A stretch of 64,000 nt of DNA from Tetrahymena thermophila SB210 (GCF_000189635.1 NW_002476484.1:186001-250000); one strand, 5' to 3'. Shown: positions 11,770 through 24,762, counted from the stretch's first letter. Notes: generated by a model not told the origin, from the letters alone. A program made the numbers and translations.

Positions 11770-12885
11770 TCAATAGACTCCTGGAATCATCTTGAAAGTT
11801 GCTATTTTACAGTATTTTTACCATAATTCTTTGTATTTTGATGAGCATCTTTAGTCATCACGCCATGCTCTTTGAGATAATAAAATAAGTAAAGAGAAAG
11901 GCAATATATATGGAACAAAACTTGTTAGTCTACTTGTCAAGGCAAAAGTTAAGTAAGTTATAATTTCTCCTGAGTAATTTAAATGGCGACCAATACCCCA
12001 GAAACCACTAATCAAAAGCCTGTCTTCCAGGAGAACGCATTTTTAACCTAAGAAAGTAGAATTTTTACCATATCTCTTGTATACATATTTCTACCAATTA
12101 GAGACACGGAAAATAAAATGACCAAACAAATGCAAAAGAACCACGAATAAATAATAGGGCATACCATAGTTTTCAGTGCTATCAGCAACAAACCATCCTA
12201 CAACGCTATACCAAAAAGGAACATAGATCATATCTCCCCAAACTAGCATAAATCCAAAGTGTTCCTCAATAATATCCCAAGTTGAGAGCATAAATTCTTC
12301 TTTTATGTAATGAGTAAAAAGATATAACCAAATAAAGACTTAAAGTAATATCATCTAAGTTGATAGACCATAACGAGTGTGTTGGTACTCAGCAAAGCTG
12401 ATTACGAAGAGATGCATGCCTAAAAGCGAAGGTTAGTAAAAAAACATTTTTAAATCTACTCCAAAAAGAGTAGGATTTAATTCCATTCCACACCAAAATT
12501 CGAAAAGGAAATCAGGCAAAAAGCTTGTATTTTCAAATTTAGGAGACTTGTTCAACTTACCTTTTATGTAAAGGAAAATAGAAAACCCAATAGAAAATAC
12601 ATTCACTACTGTAAAGAATGACCAGAAATTTCTAATCAATATCTCCAACGAAAATCCAAATAAAATTCTTGCAACAATATAAGTAATCTAAGTGACAAAA
12701 AACATCTGCAATCCAGTGAGTTCATAATCTTTTCTCGTTTTCTAAGGAGTTGGAAAGCCATAACCTGAAATAGAAGGAAAGAATTTGGCACCTAAAAATT
12801 AGAACAAGAAAAACAAACCAAAGTAGAGCGAAGACTCCAAGATAGACTCTTTTGTAACAGGTTAAACTAAATCAAAAACACTCAT
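11770..12885 (-). CDS. ERG4/ERG24-family sterol reductase
   Basis: Intronless, 371 residues. A polytopic membrane protein with about eight hydrophobic segments. It has the family's central motif FWCGMELNP...GVDLKMFF, the conserved segment LSTWDIIEEHFGFMLVWGD, and the C-terminal NADPH/sterol region GIGRHLNYSGEII with WRDDQRCSSKYKELWQKYC and the ending PGVY. These match the Delta14-, Delta7- and Delta24(28)-sterol reductases (ERG24, DHCR7, ERG4); which double bond is reduced cannot be read from the sequence. It is shorter than DHCR7 or ERG24 (roughly 430-475 residues), mainly at the N-terminus. Tetrahymena makes tetrahymanol and modifies dietary sterols, so an enzyme acting on imported sterol in the ER is likely. 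Start chosen as the first ATG; the tail agrees with the family. Confidence 0.9.
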
Positions 12886-13618
12886 TTTTTTTTTGCTATT
12901 TATTTATTTTGAATTTAATCAATATTTTTGATATTATTTAAAAAAGATATGTTTGTTTATTTGTTGTTATCTTTATATAGTATTTTGATTTTGAAAGACA
13001 AAACAATCGCTTTCTAAAACTTTCTTTATTACAAAAATATTAATAATATTATTAAAAACAAGCAGCTGTAACAAAAAATCTCAACCACAGATTGCCAAAA
13101 ACGAAGTCTTGATCATATTTTACTTACTTTTATTTGAATATTCTCTTGGACATTAAATTAATAAAGATGGAGAGTAAAACTCAGATCTTTAACAAAAAAG
13201 ATTAAAATGATAATTTTTTATAAACTGACCAAAAAAAAATAATTAAATTATTAAAAAACACTTAACTGAAATAAAATTTATAAAGAGATCAGAAAGAATG
13301 AATGTAAAATTCAAATTCTTCATAATTATATTTTTATTGGCGAAATTAATTATTTTGATTTACCAATACGAAGTATATAAAAAATGTAATTTGTGCATTA
13401 AAAAAATAATAAATTATTAAAAGTATTTAATTTTTTTATGTATTTATAATATATTTATAAAAAAATGTATTATTTGGATTATTAATTTATTTGTTTATTG
13501 ATAGAGTGAAATATTCTTTTTAAAAATATTGAATAATAATAAATTATATATACAGAAAAATAATAAACTATTATTATTAATTTTTTTAATAACATAAATA
13601 TTTTTAAAGTGAATATTC
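12886..13618. other. AT-rich intergenic spacer
   Basis: Between two minus-strand genes. It would contain the promoter of the sterol reductase. No ORF or RNA gene recognised. Confidence 0.6.
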
Positions 13619-15042
13619 TCAATTAACTCTTTCCATTAAATTTTATTTTCTTGTAACGTAAAATTATATAATTTTAACAATTTCTTCATAGAACGAGAGC
13701 ATGAATGCACTATTTAAAACTGTTTATATAAGTTTGGGAGAAAGACCTATTTTTAGCAAAAAGGAACAAATTAAAAATAAAAGTCAATCATTTTATTATA
13801 ATTTACCTTTGAAAAAACCTTAAAATCCTTGTTCTTCAAATATTTTCTTTATTATTTGACTGAGGCTTTTTGATTTTTTATCTTTGTCAACCTTAATTTA
13901 TAGTAATTAGTTAGAAAAAGATAATAATAAAGTAATTGAATTACATGAGTAAATGTTCTAATAACCTAGTAAGGGAATGTTATTATTGTAGCAATAGCCT
14001 TAGAGATAGCACCACAAATAAAGTACAATAAAAATTAAGAACTGATTGATCCTAAAATTAATTATTAATATTTAAATATCTTTGAATGTATATTAAAATA
14101 AAAAATGATTGATTGATTAATTTTAAATATTTATTTATTAATTTATACCTGATAATTTTTCTTTAAGATACTCGTAAGTTATAAATTGTACTATAGGATT
14201 GATGACTAAAATCAAAGAAGCTGAGAGTCCCTTGAAAAGACTAAGAATTCCTTCTTTTTAAATCATTTATAGCATAATCTTTAAGAAATTATCATTGTTT
14301 TACTTTTTTTATAATTGTTTTTATTGAGCATTATGCATAAATGAATTGAAAGTATGAATGAATGCTTTTACATTTCCAACGACTGATCTTGTTTAAACAA
14401 CCCAAAATGGATTAGTGCCGATTGTTGTAATTATACCTGCTAAACTAGACACTTTCAAGTAAGATAAATTGTCTCCTTGTTAGACATTAAAGTAATCTTT
14501 AAATAATTAATACCTAATAATTAATAAGTTGTATTTAATATTTTATTTGCTTTCTAATTTGCTAATTACCAGTAAAAGTAAATTCCATATGATATAAAGT
14601 TTCCTGCAAGCATTGGGGTCATACCCTTGTAAAAAGCTATTTAAAAAATAAGAAAATAAGTCAAAATAGATTAATTAATGAGGATTTATTTTTGAATTGA
14701 TTATTCTACTTGCTTCAAAAGAATTAAAAATATATTTTTAAAACTTAAATCAACTATCCATTTTACCTTAAATGCCTTCGTTCCCAGCCACTTTCTTGAT
14801 TATTTAAATTAAATTGCTATTTTTTTCATTGCTTTTTTAGGAAAATAAAAATTTTTATCTTCAATGTTATTTTTGATGTAATTATGATTTTTTGTGAAAA
14901 TAATTCAATAAATTTACGTTTGCATTCTTGTCTTTATATTCTCCATAGGATACAATATCAAAGTTGATATTGCTCCTGCAAGTGCTCCCGACCATCCATG
15001 TATAACTGTTTATAAGTTCTTATCAATTGGCTTTGAGTTCAT
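13619..15042 (-). CDS. SLC25 carrier, peroxisomal/NAD-type (SLC25A17-like)
   Basis: Seven exons: 15042-14918, 14858-14767, 14636-14570, 14513-14149, 14051-13945, 13891-13807, 13746-13619. The introns are 50-130 nt, and the spliced length gives 322 residues, typical for the family. Three repeats are visible. Each has a Px[D/E]xx[K/R] signature variant: YPMENIKTRMQ in repeat 1, NPFWVVQTR in repeat 2 and FPYQVIRTF in repeat 3. Following glycine-rich segments are KVAGNEGI, QKEGILSLFKG and EEQGFQGFFKG. The NPFWVVQTR and NPIVQFITYEYLK variants match the SLC25A17/Ant1p and mitochondrial NAD/folate branch, which carries CoA, FAD, NAD or adenine nucleotides across the peroxisomal or mitochondrial membrane. 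Substrate and organelle are inferred. Confidence 0.92.
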
Positions 15043-16452
15043 TTTATGCTAAAATCTTTATTTTTTATATAATTTAATTGATTGATTGATATTTTATGTA
15101 TCTTTTCCTTAATGGTGATTAATTAATTAAAGATTTAATTATTAAATTATTGCTTGCTTGTTTGTTTGCTTGCTTTTTTGTTATTAAATGTAAACTTATA
15201 AATCCTAGTTACCACTTTGATACTCTCAATCAGAAATTATAAAAAAGTTAAATCTCATCAGCTTTTGTTACAAATTTCATTTCATAATTACGTCCTACTG
15301 AATCTTTTACTGACGTAATAGAGCTGTCATCTTCGCAATTAATTTGCAAAATGATTCACTTTACATACACTTTAAATAAATCTTGCAAATTATTTAAATT
15401 TTAATAGAATCTAAAGAGTTTTCTAAATTCTAAATAGTTGAATACTTTAGAAATTATATTAGAATGAATGGTAAATTATATCATATTTAAACTAATTTTA
15501 TCACTTTCTAATATTTTTATATCAAATCTGATAAAAAAATTTTTAACTTATGTCAAACAGCTTCATCTTTTTAATTTTTTTTAAATATAGAAATAATTAA
15601 CTATTAAACATTTAAAAATAAATTGATTGATAGATTTTATTTTTTAAAATGTAAATGGTTCTCTTTAAAGTAAATTTGTTTCCATAATACTCTAAATAAT
15701 ATAAATTTCTGCTATAAAAACTAAAAATAGCTTAAATTTTTTAGATATATCAATTTATTTAAAATTCATTAAAAAGTAAATTAATTTTAATTTGATCAAG
15801 ATATATTTAATTTAAAAATTTCTTTCCAATATTATATTTTTTAGACATATTACCGCTTTTCTTCGTTTCTTCTTCCCTCGTCAAAGGTAGGAACAAAAAT
15901 TTGTAGACACTAGTTTTTATTTTTTGTAGAAGAATATTATTAAAATTTCGCTTTTTTTAAAAAACTAACAAACTACATTTAATAAATATTACTATCTATA
16001 TATCTATTTAGATTATTTATTTTAAACAAAAATGATTTTAAAAATTACTCAAAATGTAAAGTGAACAAGCAGCAAATCAATAGAATTTTAAAAATTGAAC
16101 TAAATTTACTTTTAATTATTTTTTATACATTTCTTAAAATATATTTGAATTGATAAAAATAAATTTACAAATAAAGATAATTAATTGATTGATTTATTGA
16201 ATATTTGAATTAGAAAAATTGCAAATTATGCTAAAATAAAAGACTAGCTAATCAATAAGAAACTAGCTAAATAACTACTTAAGTAATTTTATTAGGTGTT
16301 TGATTAATTGATTTTGGATTACATAATAATTCTGTTGAGTGAGTATATTATATTATTTATTTATTTATTAAATAGAAAAATTTTAGTTATTTATTGTCGA
16401 GTTATTTATATACTTTTTAAATTTTGTATGGTAAAGTAATTTAAGTGAAAGA
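15043..16452. other. Long intergenic region
   Basis: Between two minus-strand genes. It contains one small reading frame (15230-15484, separate entry), a TTGC-type repeat near 15150-15180, and otherwise AT-rich sequence without features. Confidence 0.6.
15230..15484 (-). pseudogene. Small protein-like frame with one internal TGA
   Basis: 85 codons from ATG 15484 to TGA 15230, with a single in-frame TGA at 15358-15356. Local base composition is less AT-rich than the surroundings, and the translation (LEFRKLFRFYQNL..., then INCEDDSSITSVKDSVGR, KFVTKADEIQLFYNF) looks like ordinary protein. It may be a decayed gene, an exon set I failed to splice, or a gene whose TGA is recoded. Family not recognised. 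Confidence 0.35.
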
Positions 16453-19400
16453 TCAAACATTTAGTTATTCTTTTTCTGTGTTTATATTATAAGGAAGTAA
16501 GGCTGGATTAACTTCCAGCTAGTTGCTGAGAACTTTGTTAGAATTTTTGTTATTTACACTGACTACTCTGAGGTAGCTAGATTTTTTAGGCTTAGTCCTG
16601 TTATTTTAGTTAGTGTTTAAGTTATTTTTTGATGGGCTTACGGATTTCTTATTTGACTAATTTATTACGTTTTGCAGATTATTGTGAGCAAAATAGAGTT
16701 TGAAGTTTTATTGTTCTTCGAAAGTAGTATTTTCTTCATTGGTTAAATAGAATCCTTAAATATTATCTACATCCATTTGTTGATTAGGGATGAACGAATT
16801 TTCTCTTATGCGGTTTGTTTAGTCAAGTCTTAGTTCAGAAAATTCATCAATTGGTTAATTCATACTAGTTAAATTAGATGATTAGACTATTCCTCTGCTA
16901 GCTAGCGAGAAGTTCGAGTTATGTCTTCTATTTTAGTATTCTGATGGATCAAATGTATTGAGTGAAGTTACGTTATTCATATTGCTGTAGGCTCTGTGAT
17001 TAATTAGGGAATATTCATCACCTTCATTGACTTTGATAACAAAAAGATTAGGTGCACCAGGTATTTATTGGATCTTTGATCCATCAATGCCATTTCTTTC
17101 TTCAATAACAATTATTTTCTTGTCAGCTTCGCTTAGTTTAAGAGAAGAAATTAATGATCCTGAATACCTATTTTTAATGAAAAAAAATCAAATTAATAAG
17201 CTTTTTATTATTAAGTTATATAGACTACGATCTGTTCATGTCTCGTTCAGATGGGAAGGGACTCTTACGTGAGCCAAGGATTTAACTTAAATTAGAATGT
17301 GTTCTTTTTCTGTTTTGAATAATGCTTTAATCTTGATCAATTACAGATCCTTGTGCTGTTTGCTACATGTATTTCTTCTCATCACTGATTAAAGATTCTC
17401 CTCTCATATTTTTAGTATTAGAAAACTGTGAAATTCTTGAAATTTATGATTTTTCATGTATTTCTTCCAAGCTATTTGGATTCAGCATTTTCAAGGATGT
17501 CTTCTTTTAGCTGTTTTTTCTAATGTAATTGGGTAATTCTTCAACTGTTGAAGTCTGCTTCAAGGACTACTTCTTTGAAGTTTTACGAGTATATGTTGAT
17601 CTTTAAATATTTTAAATAATAAGAAAATACTCTTAAAAATAATAAAATATACCTTTCCTCTTTCTCAAACTGGGGACAAGTTTACTGTTTGAAATAAGAC
17701 TTCTGATCTGAATCAACTTCATCTTGATATTCTTCATAAACTGAAGTGTTAATCAAATCTTCATAATTTTGAGAAAACAGATAAGCCTTATCTTCAACTA
17801 TTTTTTTAATGCCTAGCGTTTATTCTTTTTTTCTCTTGATGCATCTTCTGAACGATTTAATTTGGTATTAGATAGATTGCTCTAGCTTTTTAATAATTCT
17901 ATCTTTTGATTAATGGTAAAATAAGTAAGGGCATTTCATGACAACATGGTTGGATGATTAACAAGAGAAACATGATATTCCAATTGTTTCATATTAATTA
18001 TTTAAAGTAACACAATCTTTTAAATAACAAAAAGCTTCTTTTTCATCAGGAAAGCTTTAAATAATTTCTAAAAAGTCATACAAAGTTATGTATTAAATCT
18101 GAGTAAATCCTTTAGCTTTTACCGATAAACTAGTAGTATAATCTTAAGAAAAGAATTCAACCTGACCAAAGTATTCATTTTTTTTCAAAACTTTAAAAAC
18201 ATTTATTTAAGATTTGTTTGTTTATTATGAACCAATTTAAACATAAACCTCAACTTCTCCTTAAACAATGAAATAAAGACAAGGCATGATCGGTCTATTT
18301 GATCTAACTATAAGCTCTCCTGGTCCAAAAACTTATTCTTTAACCTTTGTAGATAGCTTTTCTAGTAAACTTGTATTACCAAAGTGTTTACTATTAAAAT
18401 AAAAATGTATCAATTAAACATTCTTAAAATGTAAATAGATAGATAGATTCATTAAAATTCAATTTATTTTGAGAATAATAATATTAATAAAAGTAATTCA
18501 GATTATGTAACAAAAACCATATCTATTGCAGCTTATATCCTTAAAAATATATAAGCAATAAGGAAGGATCTTAAAGAAAATAATTATAATTTTAGTTATG
18601 AAAAAAAATAATATTTAATTTTTAAAATATGATTTTTTTCAGCAAAATCATTTCAATTTGCTGAAACGAGTTTTATAAATATTTTGAATTTGAAGTTATT
18701 TTAATAAATATATGTATGTAGTGATTGATTACTTGAGTACGGGAATTTTTTTGAACTGCTTTATGAAAACATCTTTAACGATCTCTTCTTGTAGGTACTT
18801 GCTTAAGTAGTTTAAGCTTTAAATAGAGTCTTATTTTTGTTGCATTCCCTCGTTATTCACGTATTCTATGTACTTTTGAGCTTATATTCTCAATGAAGGA
18901 GAAACCTCATGCTGATCAAGATATCTGATATAAAAATAGAATTAATTAAATATTTATTTATTTTTAATTCATTTACTAATTTAGACTTGAGAGTTGGTTT
19001 AGCAATTTTGTCTTTTTCTTATTGATTTAATTAAAAATTTTGCTAGAGTTATTTATGATATAAGCAATTAAACCACAAGCATAGAGTGAACAGAATACAA
19101 GAAATATCTTTTCTCTACTGGTAGAAGGTAGGATATCTCCTTTTGCATTTGTCAAAGTAATGACAGAAAAATAATAAGAATTTAGGTACTGCACATCTTT
19201 TGATTGGCCTATTAAGTTATATCTGCTCAGCCATCCTTAATCCCCATTTGATTGCTAATCTTTGCCTTTTTATTATTATCGTTTTTTTTGTTTTTTTACA
19301 ATATATACAATATTCAAATTATGCTTAAATAATTCTTAAAAAAATAAAACAATGCTGAATAAATGTTTTACCTATTTAAAACCATATGCAGCTTATTAGA

Positions 19401-21223
19401 TGGCAATGATAGATAATCGTGAGAAAAAGTATTGCAAGATTTGAAAGCCCATTAATTTGTTGATAATTAGTTAGGACTTCTCTGACCTTTTCGGAGAGAG
19501 AATCAATATAAAAATACCTTATAAAAAAGATTAATGATGTATATTAAAAGGGCTCAACTATCAAGCTAAGAGCTGTGATTAGATCAAATATAAATGTGCT
19601 TTTAAGGTATTTTAAGAATATAACTTATTTGCTCGTAATCAAAATGCCTTTATCAAAAAAGGCTGTGTTGAAGAGCTTAAATATATCCAAAAAGAAAATA
19701 ATAGCGCATATTAGCTTTATAGGCAAATCAGTCCCTATTCCGAAGCTGTAATCAAGTGGAATAAATACAAAATTTAAGAGTGTTATTAGTAAAATAAAAA
19801 AATCCCATAATCTCCATATTAAGCTAATCGGATTAAAATAAGGTAGCTTTTTATCAATTGTATTTTAAAAATTTTAAAGTTTAAGACCCATTTTGTAAAA
19901 TACTATATAAACAAACTTAAACTTTTTTTTTAGATCCCTAACAAAATGATAGCATATTGTTCTTTTTGTTATCCATAAACGAGTGGCATGTTTTAGTTCT
20001 TTACTTTATCTAATATTATCTTTATCACAAAAATCGTTATAATCACAAGCACCTTTATCGTTTATGCAGTCGATTTACAATTTGTTTAAAGTTTTAGGGC
20101 GCAAAAATATGAGTATTTTTTTCATAGCCCAAGCAAAGTGATTGATGTACATAAACGACTTTAAAATATTTCCTGTAAATGGAATAAATGTTTGAGAAGG
20201 AGCTGGAATCTTTTATGCTGAAGCTAATTAACTTTATATCTTCTTTGACGAAGCAGGCACACCAAATGTGCTGCCTACATTATTAATCAAGTTACTTGTG
20301 TGGCTCATGTTTGAGAATAGATTATTATTGTTGTTGCTAATATGATTTATAGATGGCACTAAGTTATTTGTTGATTCTTTCTAATGTCGAGTCACAGCAG
20401 TATTTGCAGCTAAGGCTGAACCTGGTTTTGTGACTGATAATGAGTTTATATGATGTTGTCTAGTTTTTATATCATTTTAAAATTCTTTATTGTTGTTGTT
20501 ATTATATCTTATTGGAGAATTCCCTTCCACAAGAGAGTTTCTTTTAGGAGTCAGCTTTTGTCTAAGAGAGTTATCACCCTTTATTATAAAATTATGTAAA
20601 TGTATTCATTTTATTGTCTTATATCTGCTATTAATCAACCACACACGCATAAATTTAACTTATCTCATTTTTACTAATTAAGTAATTCATACGATAATGA
20701 GAAATAAAGAAATTTTGTTTTCTATTTTGGTATTTATAAAACAAACATTATTTTCATACCAATCATTATTAAATCTAATCAATCTAAAATTTACTTCGTT
20801 GAAAGCTGGAATATCGTCTTGTGAAAAGTCTTGCTTTGGCAGAAAAATATCTTTGTTTTCTAAAAAAAGCCTACTTCTGACTTCTGCTCCCTCTCTAGCG
20901 CCTATATTATTCTGTTAAATAATCTATTACATTTCTTCTCCTTCAAAATGCTTAGAAGATATGTATTAGGACTAAGATGCTGTTGGTATTAAAGAAACAG
21001 GCTAGAGATGGAGTGTATCCTTCGAACTATCGTTATCTAATAATAAATTTCTAGATCCAACTCTAGAATGAGTATTAATTTTCGCTTGATTATTGGATGT
21101 TTTAGATCCATTCATGTTTTAATTATTATTGTTATATGCAGCTTGCTAATGAATAATTTATGACAAACTATTTTAACGCTAAATCTCTTCCTTTTCATCT
21201 CCAAGAGAAGCACTCTTAATCAT
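16453..21223 (-). CDS. CNG/HCN-type ion channel with atypical pore and CCHC zinc knuckle
   Basis: Seven exons: 21223-20693, 20578-19372, 19265-18977, 18924-18733, 18390-17653, 17600-17226, 17167-16453; 1348 residues. Residues 1 to about 390 are Asn/Ser-rich and cytoplasmic. The S1-S4 region follows (NPISLIWRLWDFF, PLDYSFG, FFLDIFKLFNTAFFDKG). S5 contains LTIIYHCHLISCIWF. The pore is SYYFSVITLTNAKGDI (T618-D623), where the canonical filter T(V/I)GYGD is replaced by TNAKGD. S6 is FLVFCSLYACGLIAYIINNSS. A C-linker (YLDQHEVSPSLRIQAQKYIEYV) and a cyclic-nucleotide-binding roll (FGPGELIVRSN..., LYFIVQGEVEVYV) come next. A CX2CX4HX4C motif sits at C880-C893. The 400-residue tail is disordered. Predicted in plasma or ciliary membrane; ion selectivity uncertain. 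Confidence 0.88.
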
Positions 21224-22812
21224 AGGAATTGCTCAATAATTTAAAAATGTATGTCTCCTCTATAGTAAGTAAATGAATATATCTACTTGAATTGCCTCTC
21301 TGCTTAATATTTGATTCTAGAATCACGGCTAAATACTAACTAATATCTTTATTTGTTGATTTGATTGGTGTATTTTTTAATGATTGTTTGCTTTTTTTGA
21401 TTGATAAAGAAATTAATAGCGATTTATCTAATTTTTCAGTATCTTCTAAATATCACAAAAAAATTGCAAAACTCTATTTGGAAATTTTTTCGCAGATAAT
21501 TATTAATATTCCAAATTTTAGACAATCTTACATTATCAATAACTAATCGAATAAATAAATCAATGAGCTAATGAATGAATGAATGATCTTAATTATAATT
21601 TTTCTATCTGCCACCTTGTAAACAAATTGCTTTGATTTATTTGTTAATTTTCTATTTTTGTTTTCTTAAATTTTGTTAAAAGACAGCCAAAGAAAAGTAA
21701 CAAAGAATATTATTATTTACCGAAATCCACTATTTATAATAATTAAATTATTTCAAAAATCTTTAGTAAATTATTCATTTAATAACTAGATAAAGAAATA
21801 AATATATATAAATCCTTTATCAAGTAACTTAAATAAAATAAATTAGCTAAGATTTTCTATTATCTCAGTAAAGAATTTTGCTAGTTACTACTATGAATTT
21901 ATACACGAACTATTTATGAAGTTATTATTAACTCATTAGAAATCGGTTAGACATATTAAAAATTTTATATAAAGATAATATTTCTGGTTAAATCAAACTA
22001 GCATTTTGCATAAATTAAACTCATAAAATTGTATTGCTAATTATTAGTTTAATTAATGTCAATAAATTAGTTCATTATCACGATAGCATATAGCAAATTT
22101 TATTTTTGGCTTTAAAAATAAATTTAGATAATTTAAGAGTCTATTTTGTCATATCAATAAGCACTATTTATTTGTCCAATGATTAAATTTATTTACATTT
22201 AAATACTCTTAATTAAGTAATTTAGCAAAAGCTCTAAATTTATTTTTAAAATAATAGCATCTTTGTTATTGATTGGATAAAAGTTGTAAAGTTAAATAAA
22301 TACTTTTATTTAAAATCATAATTTTTTCAATAAATTTAACATTTTTATGTTAATTAATTGTTTAATAAACAAATTAAACTAAATATTAAATAAAATATTT
22401 TTATAGATTTTTTATTTTTTTAATAAATGCTTTTTATTCTTTTAAAAAAAAGCATTTTTATTTTTTCAAAAATTTTAATTGAAAATGTTTTGTAAATTAT
22501 TTTTTGTTTGTTTTGGGATCTTAGAAATTATTTGTGAAATTTTAATTGTTTACTTGGAAGATTTTTAGATAAATTTAATATGAATAACAAATTAATATTA
22601 ACTTGAAGATATTTTTATTGAAGTAAGCAATTTAATTAAAGGTTGGAAATTAATAATTGGTACGCATTATTTTCTAAACGATTTTGAATAAATCAAAATA
22701 CAAGAGTAAAAAATTTAACTTTAAAATAGAATTGAAGTAAATTAAACTATAATAAATTTTAATTAAAAAACAATAATAATATAATTTATAATTTCTTGAT
22801 ATCAGCAAAAAT
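21224..22812. other. Divergent intergenic region
   Basis: 1.6 kb between the channel (minus) and the LRR gene (plus). Bases just above 21223 probably form the 5' UTR of the channel (an in-frame TGA precedes the start). The remainder has poly-A/T runs and no recognised feature. Confidence 0.6.
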
Positions 22813-24762
22813 ATGATTTAAGACCAATCTTTGATCACTTTTGATTATCGGTATATTAAAAGAAATTGATCTTTTGCATAAATTTGTAAGATTAATAGCT
22901 TAATATTAATTTTTATATAAAAAGCAATCAAAAGTTTGTATTATCTCCAGAAAAAGGTTCGACTTCAGTTAGGCTTGAGTTTTAGTATTCATTAAATAAT
23001 AATTATTCTTCATAATTGTTTCAAAAACTCATTTGTTTCAAAATGAAATTATAAAAAGTACTACTGATTTTAAAAATGAAGAAGTTTATTTGCAGCTTTC
23101 TGATTTAATCTCTAGTACCAAAGACCAAATTATAAAATCTTTTGATTTCTTAATCTAGTAAAAAAATATTTTATCTCAAAATATTAGTTTTATATCATTT
23201 ATTTTCTTAATATAGCCCAAATTTATCTGCAGAAAAATATTTTGGAGATAAAAACTTATCGTATCTTAGTAAAGCATTGGCTTAATAGTAAAACCTAAAC
23301 TCTTTGAATTTAAATCTTTAGTAAAAAAATATTTTTATTAGAAGCAATTTAAAACAAAATATTTCTTAATTTCATATTAATTTTTTTTCTGTTGAGAAGT
23401 CTGTTTAATTCTGATTGAAAAAATCTTTCATTTACAAAGAATTAAGATTTATTTTATTTATTGTCAAATAGAATTTTTTATGCAAACTAATTAGTTAAAT
23501 ATTTTGTAAATTTACTAATTGTTAAAAATATTTAAATTATGACAAAGATTAAATAAACTATTCAACAAAAAAATTTTATTTATTCTTGAATTGCTAGTTT
23601 TTTTTGAAAGACAATTTTTGCAATTTGTAAAAAAAATTTTTTTTTTTTTACTTATAAACAAATTTTAAGTTGCAATTAAATTGGAGATGTAGGTGCTTCT
23701 TAATTTGCTGAGTCTATAGCGAAATTAAATAGTCTTACTTCTATTTCTATTAACTTTGGGTATTATTTTATCATCCATTTCTACATTTCTTTTCAATAAA
23801 TTTAAAATCAATAAAGGAGAAATTCTATAGGACATTTAGGGGCGTAAAAGCTTGCTGAGTCCATAAAAACTTGTGAAAATCTTTCTGATTTAGATCTAAA
23901 CTTTGAGTAAATTATATTTCTCTGATTATTTTCTAAATTCAATTAATATTAGTGAAAATCCAATAACTGATTAAGGCGTTATAGAACTCAGTAAAGGAAT
24001 ATGTTAGTGTAAAAAACTTACTTCCTTCAAATTGTCTTTTAGGTATTTATTTATTTATTAAATTAATTTAAAATTAATTAAATAAAAATAAAGTAAAATT
24101 AAAAGTAATTACAATTTTGAAAATAATGCTTTATTATTAAAGCATAAATCTAAATATTTATGGATTGAAAGTTATAAATTTAATTTAATTTAATAGATAT
24201 ATGACACTTACTGATATTTCTGTTGCTTTGCTTGCTGAAAGCATAGGAAAATGCTAAAACCTTAGATTTTTAAAAATTTTCATACCGTAATCTAGTTTAT
24301 TCAATTTTTGATTTTTGGAGTTAAATTTACCAATTGTCAAATTAATTTGTTATAAAAAAGCGGAAACATAAATAATTAAGCTCGAAATATTACTAATTTA
24401 AGTATTTCTAAGTTTGGATAATCAATCGTGTAAAGCTAAAATTTGATTTACTTTCATTTAGACATTAGGTAATTCAAATTTAATTTAAAAAAATTTATTT
24501 TAGTTTAATTTATAAACTTAGTGCTTAAAATATCGGCGAAAATGCAATATTAGGTTTAGGAAGGTCTATTTCTTAATCATAATCAATTGTAGAATTTATT
24601 CTTGATGCAAGGTAATAATCTAATTATACCTATATTTAAATAATAAAATTTATTTTAATAATAAGTTCTGAGCCTAATTTGGTTTCCAATCAAGGTTTTA
24701 TGTATTTTAGAAAGTAATGTTTATTGAGTAAAAAAATACTCAAGATGCTAATTTATCTCTGA
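22813..24762 (+). CDS. Ciliate leucine-rich-repeat protein with modular exons
   Basis: Well-supported exons: 23216-23320, 23670-23759, 23817-23906, 23953-24042, 24197-24286, 24361-24468, 24504-24611, 24666-24762, all joined at phase-2 introns. Each encodes about one repeat of the type (C)NxIGDxGAxxLAexIxxCxNLxxLxLxL, for example NQIGDVGASQFAESIAKL and NSIGHLGAQKLAESIKTC. An upstream exon ending at 23157 (TKDQIIKSFDFLIY) also fits by phase. The 5' end is uncertain: an ATG at 22813 with exon 22813-22850 fits a 74-nt intron, but the join between 22925 and 23000 is unresolved. Such RNase-inhibitor-like LRR proteins are abundant in ciliates and act as binding scaffolds; the ligand is unknown. Confidence 0.7.

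Noticed and set aside
12091-12648. Two separate minus-strand short ORFs (66 and 71 codons)
   Set aside because: They are pieces of one sterol reductase gene; the apparent stops between them are TAA/TAG glutamine codons.
17027-17272. Plus-strand 81-codon ORF
   Set aside because: It is the antisense of channel exons 17167-16453 and 17600-17226, whose minus-strand translation is continuous with the CNG protein.
22951-22975. ggttcga as a possible tRNA T-arm
   Set aside because: No cloverleaf can be drawn around it and it lies inside the LRR gene region.
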